The translations under genes and the position numbers were made by a program. The notes under the pieces are model-generated. The model was not told where the DNA came from. It worked only from the letters and a program-made list of their open reading frames with translations, and searched no databases. From Mansonella perstans (taxonomy: Eukaryota; Nematoda; Chromadorea; Rhabditida; Onchocercidae): a stretch of 64,000 nt of DNA. Below, in pieces: positions 1-13,412 of this stretch. The DNA lies in contig JBAMDO010000102.1 of the NCBI GenBank assembly GCA_037074765.1, positions 124,001 through 188,000 on the forward strand, read 5' to 3'. The stretch's first letter is position 1. Each line of letters opens with the position of its first letter.

Positions 1-2100
1 GTGAAATACCTCTATTAGTTTTTATTTAAAATCGAAGAAAGTGGATGTCATTTCAAAAAAAAGAGAACAAAAACAGTGCACTGGTTCAGTGCATTAACTA
101 CACCATTTATTTTTAAAAATGTCTATGACATTGATGCTCATAGTGCTTGTGACTTAATGCTGTGATAAAAGGGATTTTAAAAAATATAGTTGCACTCATT
201 TATGAAATGATTGACCTCTAAGTGTATAGTAGCTGGACGCAGTAATTTAGTAATTTCAGAGAGAAAGAAAAGTTTTTATTAATTGTGGACAATGAAAAAG
301 TTGCTCATACTTTATCGTCCATTGCTACAGAATTAACGACGAATGGAGTTATTTGGATTGGCAAGTTTCTTTCCCGAAACTTGAAGTTTATGCATGTTTA
401 GGCTTGCTATGAAATTACTCCCTCTTTTATTTTATATGTCATGTCGGTAGCATAAGGTAGTTTTTGCAAAAATTGCGATTGGATTTCAATTTCAGGTGGA
501 AAAAAGAAAGTGCCACGGAATTTTCCAATAAAAACACTATACAAAGGATGTTTACAAAACTTACAAATCTCGTCACAGTTGATTAACATACGGCGACAAT
601 TTGCATCAAACAAAACACATCGAAGATGCGGAAATTAAATACTTGATGAAGAGAATGATTTGAATTTGAATTTAATAAATTTGGATATTAATATGATAAT
701 TTTTTTAAAAGCGCCAGCATCAAATTCTGCTCTGTCTTTTTCTCTTGCTAGAAATATCTTGGGAATCACCTTTCAATATTAATAATATATTTTCTAAAGA
801 TTTTTTTTGGCACTTATAGCATTTCTAACTGTAGGACTTACGAATACTAAAAAAATATTTTAGTTTTTTTCAGGATGCAAATAATCTCTTGTATTAAGGA
901 AAATACATTGTATGCCAGTTTCATTTTAAAACAGTTAACTAGCCAGTTTAGCCAAGTAATTATCTTGAATTTGCAAAAACCAAAATTAAATTAAATGCGA
1001 ACACAGAATCTATTGCAAATCCAGGATCATTTTTGTTTTTGGATTATCTTAAATATAGTAATCTTTTTCAACAAATCGAAATCATTCCTTAATATATAAT
1101 ACTTCAGTGATGATAATGTAAATCAGCAGTTAAATTTTTGTCCTCCAAATTAATCAAATCTAAGGTTTGCTGGGTTTCGATGCCCTTCATGGATTATTTG
1201 TTGTTTACTACATTATCTTCATCTTTGATATGATCGCTAAGTTTGTGTTATAATTTGTAGGTTTGCAACATAGAAGAAAGCTGTGTTGTTGTACTTATCA
1301 TTTTTTTTGCTGTGAATTGCCTTCTAAAGTTTTTTTATATCAGTTATTAACAATATTTGAAGCGATTACTGCTTCAAAAACGGTTCATGGTCAAAGAGAA
1401 TAGTATAATGTGGTTTAAATGACGCCAAATTTAAGTAAATAGTAAGACAATTTGTTACATTGATACAAAAATATGGCTTAACAGCTTAAAAGCAATTCAG
1501 AATATTTTGTGTTAATGCTGTATTAGTTATAAATCTTGCAGTAATTTTGGGGAGTTCCTGTTGAAAATCTAAATCGGTCATTTCGAAAATACGGATGTAA
1601 GTAAATAATTATTCTGAGCTTAATATGCTATTACTGTAAAACAAACAAAAAAATGTGCTTTTTAGGATTCTCTGGCTACTCTTCACTTTTTTCGCTTTCG
1701 TACTAAGCACCGGGTGCTTTTTTCTCGTTAGAAAATTCGCTTACTGCCAATTCACTACTCTGATGTATTTAATACTTCATAATTCCGGATAATATCCAGT
1801 TATTTCATTGCAGAACGCAACAGATGCTCTTAGTCAGCTTTCGCTGAAACAGATTGAACGTAAATTATAATTTTTTACTTAAATTAGTGACATCGTAGAA
1901 AGTAAATCAGTCAGGTGCGTATCTTCAATATTCATTCAGTGATTGCTATCTTTGTTGTATAAAACCGTTATAAGAATTTCAACTTTTCCGCTTTTCATGT
2001 ATTCAATTTCATCATTTGAAGTATCTAGTGTTACTAATAAAAACCTATTATCTTCTCAAGTGTTTTACGTATTTCTTGTACACGTACAACAACAAAATAT
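1..2100. other. AT-rich stretch without a recognised gene
   Basis: No reading frame longer than about 70 codons resembles a known family on either strand, and no exon chain with good splice sites could be built. The sequence is typical AT-rich spacer for this window. Decayed coding material cannot be excluded, because recognisable pseudogene sequence begins immediately after it. Confidence 0.5.
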
Positions 2101-2116
2101 TAGATAATATTATTTA

Positions 2117-2766
2117 GAATTTCGAAAATACTTCAAAATGTCGACAAAGAAAATAATGGTTATGTCAGAGGAACACAAATTGGCCAAATTTTAAGGACAA
2201 TGGATCAAGCATTTGAAGAACGAGACCTGATGTAGCTTGTTAAGGCATTTGATACTGAACTGATGGATCATTCATAATCACAATGAAATTTTTCCCCTTG
2301 CAAAATATGAATCTGAAAATTTTGCACACTTCGCATACTTTAAGCTATATATGAGTTTTAGAATCTTGAAATGTTATAGTAACATTTTTATTTCCATCTT
2401 TCAGTCTAGAGATCTGAGCAAAATTTAACTATCACAAATTCATATCGAAACAGCAGGAGAATTAGACTGATAAATAATCCTACCCGAGATACACAGCTGC
2501 GCCTTAATTTGGATTGTGTCCGTTGCAAATGATCAGGAAAGCTGATCAGTTTCAAATCAACATCGAATGAGTTTCGGAAACTTCCCACTATATTTATGCT
2601 ATTCTATGATATTATGAAGTCAAGAATAATTTAATATTTTTACAGGGGCGAAATTAAATTTGAAGAATTTGCAGCAATGATTGCTAGTTTTGTTTAGAAG
2701 ATGAGAACGCCGTTTAGAGGACGAATTAGCGAAGCGTTTCGCTTATATGACAAAGAGATAATTATG
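2117..2766 (+). pseudogene. Troponin C (EF-hand) pseudogene
   Basis: Two blocks read as troponin C. Block 1 (about 2117-2275) begins EFRKYFKM, shifts frame by one base near 2142, then reads an EF-hand-like stretch containing GTQIGQILRTM and AFEERDL, with an in-frame TAG straight after. Block 2 (about 2646-2766) follows a TTTTTACAG acceptor and reads GEIKFEEFAAMIASFV, a stop, then EAFRLYDKE. Order, spacing and motifs match the N-terminal half of muscle troponin C of nematodes, with about 370 bp left where an intron would be. Retention of that intron argues for a decayed genomic duplicate, not a retrocopy. The EF-hand loop that should precede GEIKF is destroyed and no C-terminal half was found nearby. 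The family call is firm; exact ends are approximate. Confidence 0.8.
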
Positions 2767-4799
2767 TTTAGTAAGCACCACTAATCCAAATCATTTTATT
2801 GTTCAATCAAGATAACCTTTCAAGTTGCATTAAGTAGGCTAAAACTTAGAGAGCATTTACAGATTCACTCACGAACTGTACTATTTGCCTTTCGCACAAA
2901 ATGTTTTCTCTCCTTTATATTCCCATCACACTGATGTCTCTATCGGAGAAGAAGGAACCACTAGCAACCAAAAGGTTCTCTGCTTGGATTCGGCTAACTC
3001 AAGCGAAAGCATTTTCCATAGCTTTAATTTAATAAGCTGTTCCTCAAAATATAACATCTTATGTCTCAAATCATTTTTCGGACCCATGACATAATTTTGC
3101 GTGGAAAAAACGAGCATCAGTGACAAATCAGAAAAAAACAAATCGGACAAATACTTTATGCTTGCTTCCACGATTCGTTCAAAATCGGATCGAAAAAATA
3201 TGAAAGGCAGACTTTAACTTTCGGTGCATACCAAAAGTTGTGAACACTAAACTACGTTCTAGCAACCACATGATTGTCATCAACTAAACTTCGAAATTGC
3301 GCACCATGGTGAAACGCCCGAAATGGCTGAAGAAAGGAAAAACTAAATGGCCCAATGGAAATTTAGATATGTTGGTGATGATCAATTTAGTAGAGCTATT
3401 ATGGCAACAGCTTTAAGGTAAAACGAGTTTTTAAATCGAAAAATTTTCAATTAATTGACGCGAACCGTTCCAGTAAATGGACACGATTACTAAGAATATA
3501 AAAAAAAAACTATGGATCTTAAGTTCATCAAACTAAGTCTCAAGGAAAAAAAGAATGGTTGCCATTAAGTCTATTGAGAAAGACTTCATGATTGAAAATA
3601 TCTATGATACAGCACATGATGATTTATTGCTTTGTTTTCAGAATTTCACGGTGTTTACTACCAAAATTGTCAATCATGGAAATCTTTCATAATTTGGCTC
3701 AACTTTTTATTCTCAAAAGATTATCAAATCCATTTTTTGTAAGAGACATGATTAATGATACCATAATATGTAAACATCGTCTTTTAATTTGTAAATTTCT
3801 TAAAAACAATTCATCCTATACAAAGCTGCTCTAATTGTACTCGATTCATTGTTATTATCAGTGTTAGTGTTGTTATTTCAACGGTAGCTCCTACTAGCTC
3901 CTACTATTAACAATAATTCTTGCTTATCATTAATACCTTCACGTCCGTTGATATTCTTCCTCAATTCTACTATTTAATCTGCAATATATCGTTCTGTTGC
4001 AACCGATATCTGGACTGTAATAAAAATTACAACTGGCCATATTTACTAAATCCAATTCGCAATAATATCGAAAAGAAAAAAAAAAAAAAAACTCACTCTT
4101 ATATCAAAAAATTAATCCTTTTCACAATTAAAAAAACTATTTTTCATGATGCTGAATGCAATATTTATTTCTTCATCTACCATTACTCGTACTTCGATGA
4201 AAAACTTCTTTGTTTAGAAAGAGGAAGTTCAAAAAGAAAAATTGTTAAACAATTTATTGAATGACGTTTACTATCTTACAGATATTTAGTCGGAACATAC
4301 TATGAATCAATCCGTTTAAGAAAATGAAGACCATTGTCTTTATATTTATCCAGAAAAAATATTTTGAAGAAGAGAATTGGCAGACTTTTTCTTCTTCATT
4401 TCCCCCTAGCTCGTCTCCCCATTGCCTGTATTTCCTCTAGTCATACTAGACCTTTCCATCATGACCCTAAGTTTCTTAACTGCTTCGCTGATAGTTCTCT
4501 AGTGATCACATCCACTACTAGTTCATGTTCGCCTGAAATATTGAAATGAAATTCTCGCCTTTCCTATTTCGTCCATTCGATTTTGTATGAATTTTAAAAC
4601 TTCGAATAACTTCATATTCAACGTATTGTGCATCTAATGTGCATCTTACTACGTTATAACAAATTGCGCTGCTCCTACTCCGATGAGCATAAATAGTGAT
4701 TCTAATTGAATATTGTAATACTTTCCAGATTTAGCTAATATTAAGAATGGCTTTTTTTACTTTAATTTAATGATATGGGGGTTGAATAAGCTATGCTTA
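2767..4799. other. Unassigned stretch between pseudogene and retroelement
   Basis: No recognisable gene. Short frames near 2885-3170, 3592-3834, 3920-4264 and 4334-4549 look random in composition and lack coherent splice sites. The part above about 4330 may be the 3' continuation of the BEL/Pao fossil on the minus strand, but I could not recognise RNase H or integrase motifs in it. Confidence 0.4.
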
Positions 4800-4849
4800 A
4801 TGATCAATAAAGACGTGTTAATCCATGGGTATGAATAGCGATTTTCCAC

Positions 4850-5740
4850 ATGTGCTGTTTTATCACTGTGGCAACAAAAAATGCCATCGTGCCGTATTGA
4901 GAAGCCTTAACATGTATTTAATTTTATTCAATTCAAGTTGTGAATTCGTGGGATATTTGAAATTTTCTTTTGGTTCATTGCTTCGCGATCTTCAACTGAC
5001 AATCTTCTATTGATTTCTTCGTCATTAGATAAAAATTCTCAAATGTTTATGTAAGCAATGCTAAAGATTGATTTTGTTTCAAGGTATTTTTTAGGATATC
5101 GTTTGTTCCTTCATTGGATAATGTAACATTATTAATTTTTCCTTATTCCTAGGACTTTTTCAGATGGCAATAGACTACAAGAAGATGATATCGCTCCGAA
5201 GAGAACCCCTTTTTGAAGCGATCACATTTTAACATCACTTGAGATATTCGTAAACCAGAGTAATCTGGAACAATTTCTGTCTTCAGGATGTGATCCTAAT
5301 TTTGATTCCAATTGTAAGAATACTTTCTCTTATTTCTGCTTTCATCATTCGGAAGGAAAATAATTACGCTAGATCTTGATAGTCTTCAACATGATAGTCT
5401 TTGTTAATGAGCAAAAGTATCGTAAACGATCTTATTATAGTTGCATTCTTGTTAGGGATTATAACTTTATGATGAGATCAGTAATGAATAATCAGCTTGA
5501 TTTATTTTAAGTTGCAAACTTTTCCAAATATGTCCGATTGCAACTGATATTGAATAATTTAATCATATAATTGGATTATTTTTTCTGCTGTCGAGGTCGA
5601 TTGATTAATTTGATAAACTTCTTAGACGGCCGAAATAAAGCCCAAAATTGGAGTGCAGTTTAATTTTCGTCCCCTCCCATAACCAGAGCATTTGGTATCA
5701 TCCATCTTATTTCACGACAGTTCTCCTGAATTGTTCTAAT
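4850..5740 (-). pseudogene. BEL/Pao pol remnant: protease-RT linker and reverse transcriptase start
   Basis: From high to low coordinates the minus strand reads EEALEQFRRTVVK, a stop, a degenerate GRYQV-like block, then FGLYFGRLRSL (about 5610-5720). Next come a YD..IIQYQLQSDIF block (about 5520-5580), IHY..HHKVIIPNKNAT (about 5440-5500), FLQLES and PEDRNCSRLLWFT (about 5240-5320), LFGAISS (about 5190) and EFLSNDEEINRRLSVEDRE (about 4960-5045). These are the ordered landmarks of the BEL/Pao RT entry region. At least five stops and several frame changes intervene. The catalytic YVDD block was not seen and should lie near 5080-5150, so it is probably deleted. Confidence 0.8.
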
Positions 5741-5899
5741 GCTTCTTCGTTATCACAGGCATCAAGATGTCCTTGATTCCTATGAATTCCAATCTCCAAA
5801 ATCGTTCTAAATCTTATGAAACATTTAAGATCACCTTTAAAAGAGGACATTAGCTTCCTACTGCCATAACCACTTCCTACTGACATGAGATCATTTTTC

Positions 5900-6400
5900 A
5901 TACAGAGTAGAGAAAACTCTGACTTTAAATGTTAACTTGTTTCCAGCTGAACAAATCTGAAGAAATGGTTAGCTCCAAAAAGCATGTCGGGTTGTTGCCC
6001 ATCATCCTTCAGAATTTTTAACTTTTTTCTTGTTGGCATTTCAACCACTTGCAGTTCAATTGTTAAATAATCAATTATATCAGCTTTTATTAATATAATT
6101 TCCGTTTTTTAAATTATTACCTCAGTTGTATTTTAATAAAAAGATACAAATTTAGTACATTAATGCTTATTTCTGTGTTCCATTTAAATTTAATTGGTTC
6201 GCCAGTTTTTCGAACGGAAAAGATAATTACGATCCAGGTTAAAAAAAACTGATGTCCATTCTTTCATATTTAGTATTAATGGATTAAAGGTCTCGATTTC
6301 TTCACATAAGAGTAGATTTTCTTTGCTATTTTGTTCCTCTGTTGAATTAGTTCCAAAGAAGAAATCCCGATTATGCATTAAGGTGCAATTTTCTTCACCT
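5900..6400 (-). pseudogene. BEL/Pao aspartic protease remnant
   Basis: The minus strand reads LLLCEEIETFNPLILNMKEW then a stretch ending FFNLDRNYLFRSKNW (about 6190-6310), and farther on ELQVVEMPTRKKLKIL and PDMLFGANHFFRF (about 5940-6060). This is the retropepsin of BEL/Pao elements, in which the FF block normally runs straight into the catalytic Asp-Thr/Ser-Gly. Here that triplet reads Asn-Leu-Asp-Arg, so the active site is lost as well as the frame. It lies between gag-like and RT-like remnants in the expected order. Confidence 0.75.
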
Positions 6401-6477
6401 TTAGCTTGCGTTTTTTCCTTTTCGATTGACTCCTTTATTTTTGTTTTGTGTTATATTGCATTATTCATGGATTATAT

Positions 6478-7720
6478 CTAAATTGTAGCACAGATCGCTA
6501 TTGTGAAGACCTTTGCAATAAAACCATCGTATATTTTTTCACATTTGTTATCACTACGACACTTTCTGAATGAACGCTTGCAAAAATCGCTTGCCATTAA
6601 ATACTTATTCATTCGATTATATAAAATACAAATTCTTCTCATTTTACTTCGTCCTTCCTTCATTGAAAGTTCGAAATTCTTCTCTTTTTGTGTCTGTGGC
6701 CAATGGATTGCGGCCAAAACTGATGCTTTGTTAAAGATATCTTGTTATTTTTGTTTTGGTTTAATCGTTGATTTGGACCGTTTAGCCTTTGTAATTGCAG
6801 TTTGACTTGTTCAAAATTGCGCATTTATATTAATTAGGTCTCCAAGAAATTGCATTGGCTCCGAGATCGGCCAAAATACATCTGTTCTCTTTTGTTGTTA
6901 CAATTTGTCCAATATCCAAGTCAGCAGTCTACTTTCATAAACGGTTTGATACAGGAATGCTTTAGTTTTTCTTACAGGGCTTCTAATTACCGAAAGACTT
7001 TCCTATTGCTTCCAGAGGTGCTAATCATTCCATATCATTCCATTTGATAGATCGTAATTCATTATAGAGCAATTTCGTTGTATTAAACGTTTTGCCGAAT
7101 TTCTGAAATAATACCTTACAAATCACTTATTAGTTTTTTATAATAATATCCTCATGCTGTTTGTAATGCATTTTTTTTTTCCTTTAAAGCAAGAAAACAA
7201 ATAATTCAATTTTTGATTCTTTGTTATTGTCTGGAAATGTTTGCAGCAATAAGGCTACTGGTCATGAGTTATTACTATCGATGTGTAATGAAAATTGAGG
7301 TAAATTAACTATAGCATCAGAAATTAACTTCTTTATTAGCTCCTTCCCTTGGTTAAATACCTTAGATCAAAATCTGTTTCATTTTTATACTTATTTAAAA
7401 TAACAATAACTTTTTTGCCTTCATGCAAAAGATTAAAAATACTTTTTATCCTCCCGTTATTTTGGCATATCTATCCTCTCCTTTCTTTCTTTTCCAGCAC
7501 TCTTCTTCCTTTCTTTTTGAAATATTTTCCATTTATTTTTCGTCGGCTTATTTGTAGAATGTCGATGCACATTCGAGATGCTTCATTTTTTTCTTCGATA
7601 ATTCGTTGCTTGACCTCGAATTGTTATTTTTGCTCCATATTCTGCTCAAGACGTATTAAATCGATCGTTCTAATCATTACTTGAGCACTTCAAATCGAAC
7701 TTCACCTCAGGCACCAATTA
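6478..7720 (-). pseudogene. BEL/Pao gag remnant with Cys-rich segment
   Basis: The upper part (about 7350-7720, minus) has a charged, coiled-coil-like frame rich in Glu, Lys and Arg. The middle (about 6850-7080) reads KWNDMEWLAPLEAIGKSFGN, close to the region after the gag core in nematode BEL elements. The lower part (6478-6717) is an open frame of 79 codons with Cys residues (RRICIL, DFCKR, FRKCRSDNKCEK, AICATI) spaced like a decayed zinc-knuckle region. Stops and frame changes separate the three. The gag call rests on position upstream of the protease and on these weak motifs. Confidence 0.6.
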
Positions 7721-10689
7721 AGACTGAAAATGACAAAGGTTATTTAAACTAGAATTAGATAGTAATGACAACCAAAATAATAGTGGATACGATGCTATTA
7801 TGGAATAAGAATGATCGAATCTATTTTATTCAGACATAGGAGAGATGTTTACAATAATGTTATCAATTAGATTACATTAAATGATAAATAAATAGAATTT
7901 AACATATATTTGTTAGGTTGAGGAATTATTAAGTCGTAATAAACAGTTAGCATATTAGCTTGTTTTATAAAATGCTTTGAACTTAATAAGTGTGGTCAGT
8001 TCTCATTATCAAATTAGTTTAGAAAGATGAACTCAGACACATATATAGAAATAGCAAATCAAATTGCAACATGTTTACAATTAATCTTATTAATGTCACT
8101 AAATAATTTTAAATACTTTCAAATATAAAAGTATGAAAATGAATTAGTTTGTGATATTTTTAGTAATAAGTCAAAGATTACTTAGCTTATGGTCAAATAA
8201 TTTTACAGTATTGTACTATTTTTGTAACAGTAAATATTTTAAAAATTGATTTTTGACTGAAATTCATTCTTTGAAAAAATTAGATGAATATGAGAACAAA
8301 ACTAAGAGATCAGAAATAGAATTAAGTAAAAAATAGCATTTGAAAAAATAATTAAGTGAAAAAATTTACAATAGGACGAATAGGGATAAAACATTTAGAA
8401 TTCGTAATCTGATAGATAGTAAATGTAATCATTCACGGAAATTGAAATAAGCAAATAATATGTTAGACTTATCATTTCTTCTTTTGAATTAATCATACAG
8501 GTAAATTGTTTATCTTTCAAATACCAATTTGGATATTTTGATGAGGAAATTTCATGATTTCACTTTGATTACAATGAAACATAAGTTTAATTGGTATTAT
8601 ATTTTGTTATCATTATTATAACATTAAATATCAATGTTAATTTTTTTTTTAAAACTTTTAACTGCAAATTTTTAATTTACAAATTTTTACTAATTTCTAT
8701 TTTTGTGTTTGATAAAAGCACATTTTTTTTTTTTTTTTTGTTGAACAATCTTTCGTTGCTTCCATTTGGAAAGACTAAATTTTCTTTTCTTTTTTTTTTG
8801 CAGGACATTCGTTATTTCATTATTTTTAATTTGATTTCGTTTTTTATTAATAAACTAATAAATAAATAAACTAATAAATAATGCAAATAATACCACTTTA
8901 TTTTGTTAGTTTCTCGTAAAAAAATTTCGCTTCAATTTAATGTTTTCGAATTGAAATCCTTCTAGTGACCCAAATGTTAATCAATTTTAATTTTGCTAGA
9001 AAAATTAGGAAGAGTTGTTCTGTCTACATTTACGACTATCATTTTTATTGCATCATATTTCTCTATCTAATACCTTTTTCTTCTTTTTTCTTTCTCCTTT
9101 CTCATCATGAATGAAATAAAGCAACGCTAATGGAAAAAAAAAAAAAAAATCACACAAAATTAAAAAATTTTTAAGATATCAACGATTGTTGTTTGTCTTT
9201 TTTTGTGCATGTTTAAATAACTTCGAAAATGGAGAATACTAGAATCAATAACTTATAACTTAATTAATATTATACATTGTCATGATGATGTAATTGATGA
9301 TTTCATCTGTTATTGCAATAAGTATTCATTACTTTTACCACTATTAATCCAATCATCAGTGATCAGAAATTTTGACACTTTTTTGATCTGTAGAAGTTTG
9401 CGAAATGTCAATAAAGCATTTGAAAAAAATACTGAGTAAATTAAACTAGAGTTCATATCTCTTAAATTTTTGAACTTTTTAAAGTAACAGTTCTTAAACT
9501 AAAAGTTTAGGAATTATAACATGGCAAAAAAGATCATTACAACGATACATCTGTATATTATTGCTGAAAAAAAAAGTATATTAAACAATAGTTATCATTT
9601 TATTCAATCACAGCCATGTAATTTTATTACTTTTATTAAACTGTATTACAATGTTCATGGTATCCAGGTCAAATGAGTTTTTCCGTTTTGAATCAAATTA
9701 AGCCGTAGGGTGATAGAGTGCATTCTTCCGTAAATTTCTTCAGCTATTTTTTCATTATTATCGCATATCACTAATAGCAATATTTTGTTAACAAATTTTC
9801 AAATTAATTTGTAATTTCATCAACTAATTTTGAAGTTGCATTCGTACTTTTTTTCTCTCAACTCTTTTCAGACATATTTGTATTCAAATTACATTTGCTG
9901 AATTATGGTGTCAAATCGGATTTAAAAGGAAAAAAACGAAGAAGAAAAGAAAGAAAGGAATAAATGATTGCATGATATGTGTTACCCAAAGGAGGTGAAA
10001 GAAATTTACATTATTTGGCTCCTTCCGCAAGGATAGGGGATCGTTTCTGCAATTGGCCTTGATGAAAAGCGACAACAACGATCAAACTCAACAGTAGCAT
10101 GGTATCATCATCTTATTATTTTCAAGGTTTATGCGTTGGTATGACCATAAATTCAACATTTTATTTTGTTATTACTTTGATATGGTTATGGATCATGAAT
10201 ACTGTATATTTTTATAATTTAATAATTAATAATATTTTTTAAACTAAAAATACAGTTTCACAATGTTTAAGCATGGATGTAAAATGACCTTAAATAAGAC
10301 GAAGCACAAATTATTGCTTTTTCCTTTTGAATAAAATTTGATACCAATTAATTTTGGTATCAGTCAATTAGTTTTGTTAATATATTACTTTAATTTCCTG
10401 TCATTCCAAATAAAATGTTTTTTCATAAATTTTATTTTATCCTTTCTTCGTCGTAAAACAAATTAGAAATTATTAAATGAACATAAGCAAATGTTAGCAA
10501 ATTTCATTTCTCTCCTCAAATTCCATGTACAATATCGATATTCTAATCAACTAATTAAATAATTAATTCATGACAATAGTAAACGTCATTACCATCGTTT
10601 TGATTGTTTACCATTAATAAAGTATTTTTTACCATTAGTTTTAGTTGTGTTTCTATTTTTCTACTTTTTTTTTATTCCCTCGTTTTTTT

Positions 10690-11375
10690 TTAATTAATTC
10701 ACTTGCTGCACTGTCATTGTTTTGTACCGCAGTAAGTAAAATTAGCTCGTTTAATACTGTTGCCATTGTTGTTGTTATTGCTGTTGTTTTAACTACTGCT
10801 GTATCAAATAACTTATTGGTACTTGAAATTATTTCACATCTCTTATTCGATCCAAGCAATGTTTTAGTTAAATTATTTGATTTTGATGAAAAAAAGAAAA
10901 TAGAACATATGATTTTGTTCATTTTACAGGACCGCAATCAATTCAAATCATTTTAAATACAAAAATTTTTTATCAGTTCCTCAATTAAAACTATTTCGTG
11001 AAATGCTGTCATCATTGCTGTTACTACTGCAGTTGTTATTACAGTTGTAATTGATTTGTTTTTTAATTGTAGTAATCTAATTGCTCTCATTATTATTCTT
11101 TTCTATCACAATAAGTAAAACTATTTCGTGAAATGCTTTCGTTATTGTTATTGCTATTGTTTTAACTATGTTTATATTGAATAACTTATTAGTAGTTGAA
11201 ATTTTTTCACATGTTCTATTCTATCTATTCAATGATTCAACTAAATTATTCGATTTTGATGGAAAAAAAGGAAAATAGAATGCATGATTTTTTGTTTATT
11301 TTTGTATTACGGGAACACAATCAATTCAAATCATTTTAAATACAAAAATTTTTTTATTAAATCCTCAATTTTTGT
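10690..11375. repeat. Diverged tandem duplication, period about 390 bp
   Basis: About 10700-10985 and 11090-11375 are diverged copies of the same text. Both contain an attg-rich segment, then AATAACTTATT, TTGAAATT.TTTCACAT, TTCGATTTTGATG or a variant with GAAAATAGAA, and finally CAATCAATTCAAATCATTTT followed by AAATACAAAAATTTTTT. A truncated third start (AAAACTATTTCGTGAAATGCT) occurs at about 10987 and again at about 11117. The apparent open frame in copy 1 is broken in copy 2, which argues against coding. Confidence 0.75.
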
Positions 11376-13412
11376 CTATTTATGCTAAAAAATTTTCCCC
11401 TCAAGTAAATTTTAATTCGAGGTAATAAATTTTAACAAATTGATTTTTTTAATTTTTTAAATAAAAATGTGAAATATAAATCGAGTGATGATGATAATTG
11501 CTTTGTTAAATTTTCTTTTTCTTTTGTGTTTGTAATTTTAGTTTATTTCTTTTTTTCCTCACTCTCTTTTATTTTGCATCAAAATCAGAAAATTATTTTA
11601 CGATAAGGTCTGAAATGAAATTTCAGGTCAGGAAAAAGAGAGCAAATAAGTAAATCAAATGGTTATTTGTAAATGATGTAAGTATAATGAATGGGTTATT
11701 AGAATTTGTCCCGTTTTATGATATAAACAAATATCATCACTAAATGATATCTGATTGAATTCAACTTTGAAATAATACAATTTACCAATTGTACCTTCCC
11801 AGTGACTTGGTAGCACCGATACCTTTTATGATAGGATAAAAGAAGATGATAAATTAGGTATGAAAGAGACAAGATGACATAAAAGCGAAACAAATTTTGA
11901 AATAATTGGTTAATAAAATGAAAGGACGATAAGGAGGAGAAGGAAGAGGATGAGGACGAGGATAGAGAAGGAGGATAAAAGAGGTGGACGGTAAAGTTTG
12001 TGAAGATGATGTAAACTGATTTAGAGGGCAGTCCTATCACCTTCAACATTTCAATCCCCGCTATTCCCGCGTTCTGTGAGTGACGTTAGGAATGGAATTC
12101 TTCCATTTTTTTTTTTCCTTCATCATACCGTTTCATTCTTTCCTAATGATTCCTATAGATAAATAGCAAAGAATTAATCACATATGTGAAATAATTAAAA
12201 TATTTCTCATTTACTACAAATTTTTTTATTAATTATTGCATACCACTCAAATTTTTTTACATTTTCTTTCTGGCATACTTTCTTTAGTTTATCATATTTA
12301 TTTGAATTGATTTTTCTTTTGTATAAATTTAATTTAATTAATACAAAAGGGAAAAATGCGAAAAAAATTAGCACAATTAATTTTGTTTCATTTTCATATA
12401 ACTTTATTTTTTGCATCCATTAAATTAATTAATTAGACATAACTCTTCTTAATTATCATTTAATTTTTTATGACATTTATCTTTGTGTTTGTGCATAGTT
12501 TTATTAAATATCATTTAACTTTTATAAAATTCAAAAAGTGAAATTTTATTTTATTAAAATTTAATTTTGTTTTTTGTCTTTTTATTTCAATCCTATTTCT
12601 TTTGTTTTTTTTTTTCTTATTTATTAATGTGAATAAATATATCCAATATATAGATCTTCTTTAGCTGATAAATTAGAATGCTTTTGTAATTGCATTTTTA
12701 ATATTGAAACATTTTTGGATGCTATTTTATAATTGAATTATTATCTGATAGACTGGATGAAATTTGTAAAATTTAATTTTAAAATTAGTACTTTCAATTA
12801 TTGAGTCATAAAGATTGCATTATGTAACAATGATAACTGCAAATATTTGAAAATCTTTGAGCAAATGCCAAAATTTTTAACAAAATTCATCTATATGAAC
12901 CTTTATTGTCAGCAGCATTAATTTTTAATAGATGATTAACGTTTGTCATATGAAATGATCAACCGCAATGAATAATTTGTTATTATTCATTTTCTCACCA
13001 ACTCAATCATATTTCATCCTTTTCATCGTTAATAAAAAATTACTTTATATTTCAATCTATTTATTTCATATATTAAATCACTATCATCGTTATCACCACT
13101 ATTATAATCATTATTCATCACTATTATCATCATTATGATCACATCATAAAATTTTCCTTTTGTCTTTATCCAATAAAATATATTCTTTCAGCAACTACTC
13201 ATAAATTCTACAAATACTATAACACCAATAATAATACTTATTTTTTCCTTAACAAAATTTTAATTTAAAAAATTTTTATTATTTTCTTTTTTTCCTTCTC
13301 TCTTTTCTACCTTCCTCTCCCTTGTTCATTTTCTTCTTCTTTACCCATCATCTTACAGTTGCTTTTTCCAACTTTTACATTATAGGAATATTTTTGTGTG
13401 TAATTTATTTAT

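Larger units (their letters stand above)
4800..7720 (-). mobile_element. Decayed BEL/Pao LTR retrotransposon (gag-pro-pol)
   Basis: Read on the minus strand, this holds a gag-like region (high coordinates), a zinc-knuckle-like Cys segment, an aspartic protease region, the linker typical of BEL/Pao elements, and the first part of a reverse transcriptase. Every section is interrupted by stops and frameshifts, so the element is dead. The order gag, Cys-rich, protease, RT is collinear. No long terminal repeats flanking it were found, and the 3' part of pol (rest of RT, RNase H, integrase) is missing or unrecognisable. The lower boundary may extend to about 4330. The superfamily is firm from protease-RT linker wording; a finer family is not assigned. 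Confidence 0.8.

Noticed and set aside
3920..4264. 114-codon plus-strand frame
   Set aside because: Contains a poly-Lys run from poly-A and lies beside the retroelement fossil; no motif on this strand.
5224..5312. Plus-strand frame with an ankyrin-like ring (LEQFLSSGCDPNFDSN)
   Set aside because: The minus strand of the same bases reads PEDRNCSRLLWFT, a BEL/Pao RT landmark collinear with neighbouring blocks. The plus reading is an antisense coincidence.
10645..10956. Overlapping plus and minus frames of about 100 codons
   Set aside because: They lie in a tandem-duplicated AT-rich block whose second copy breaks both frames.
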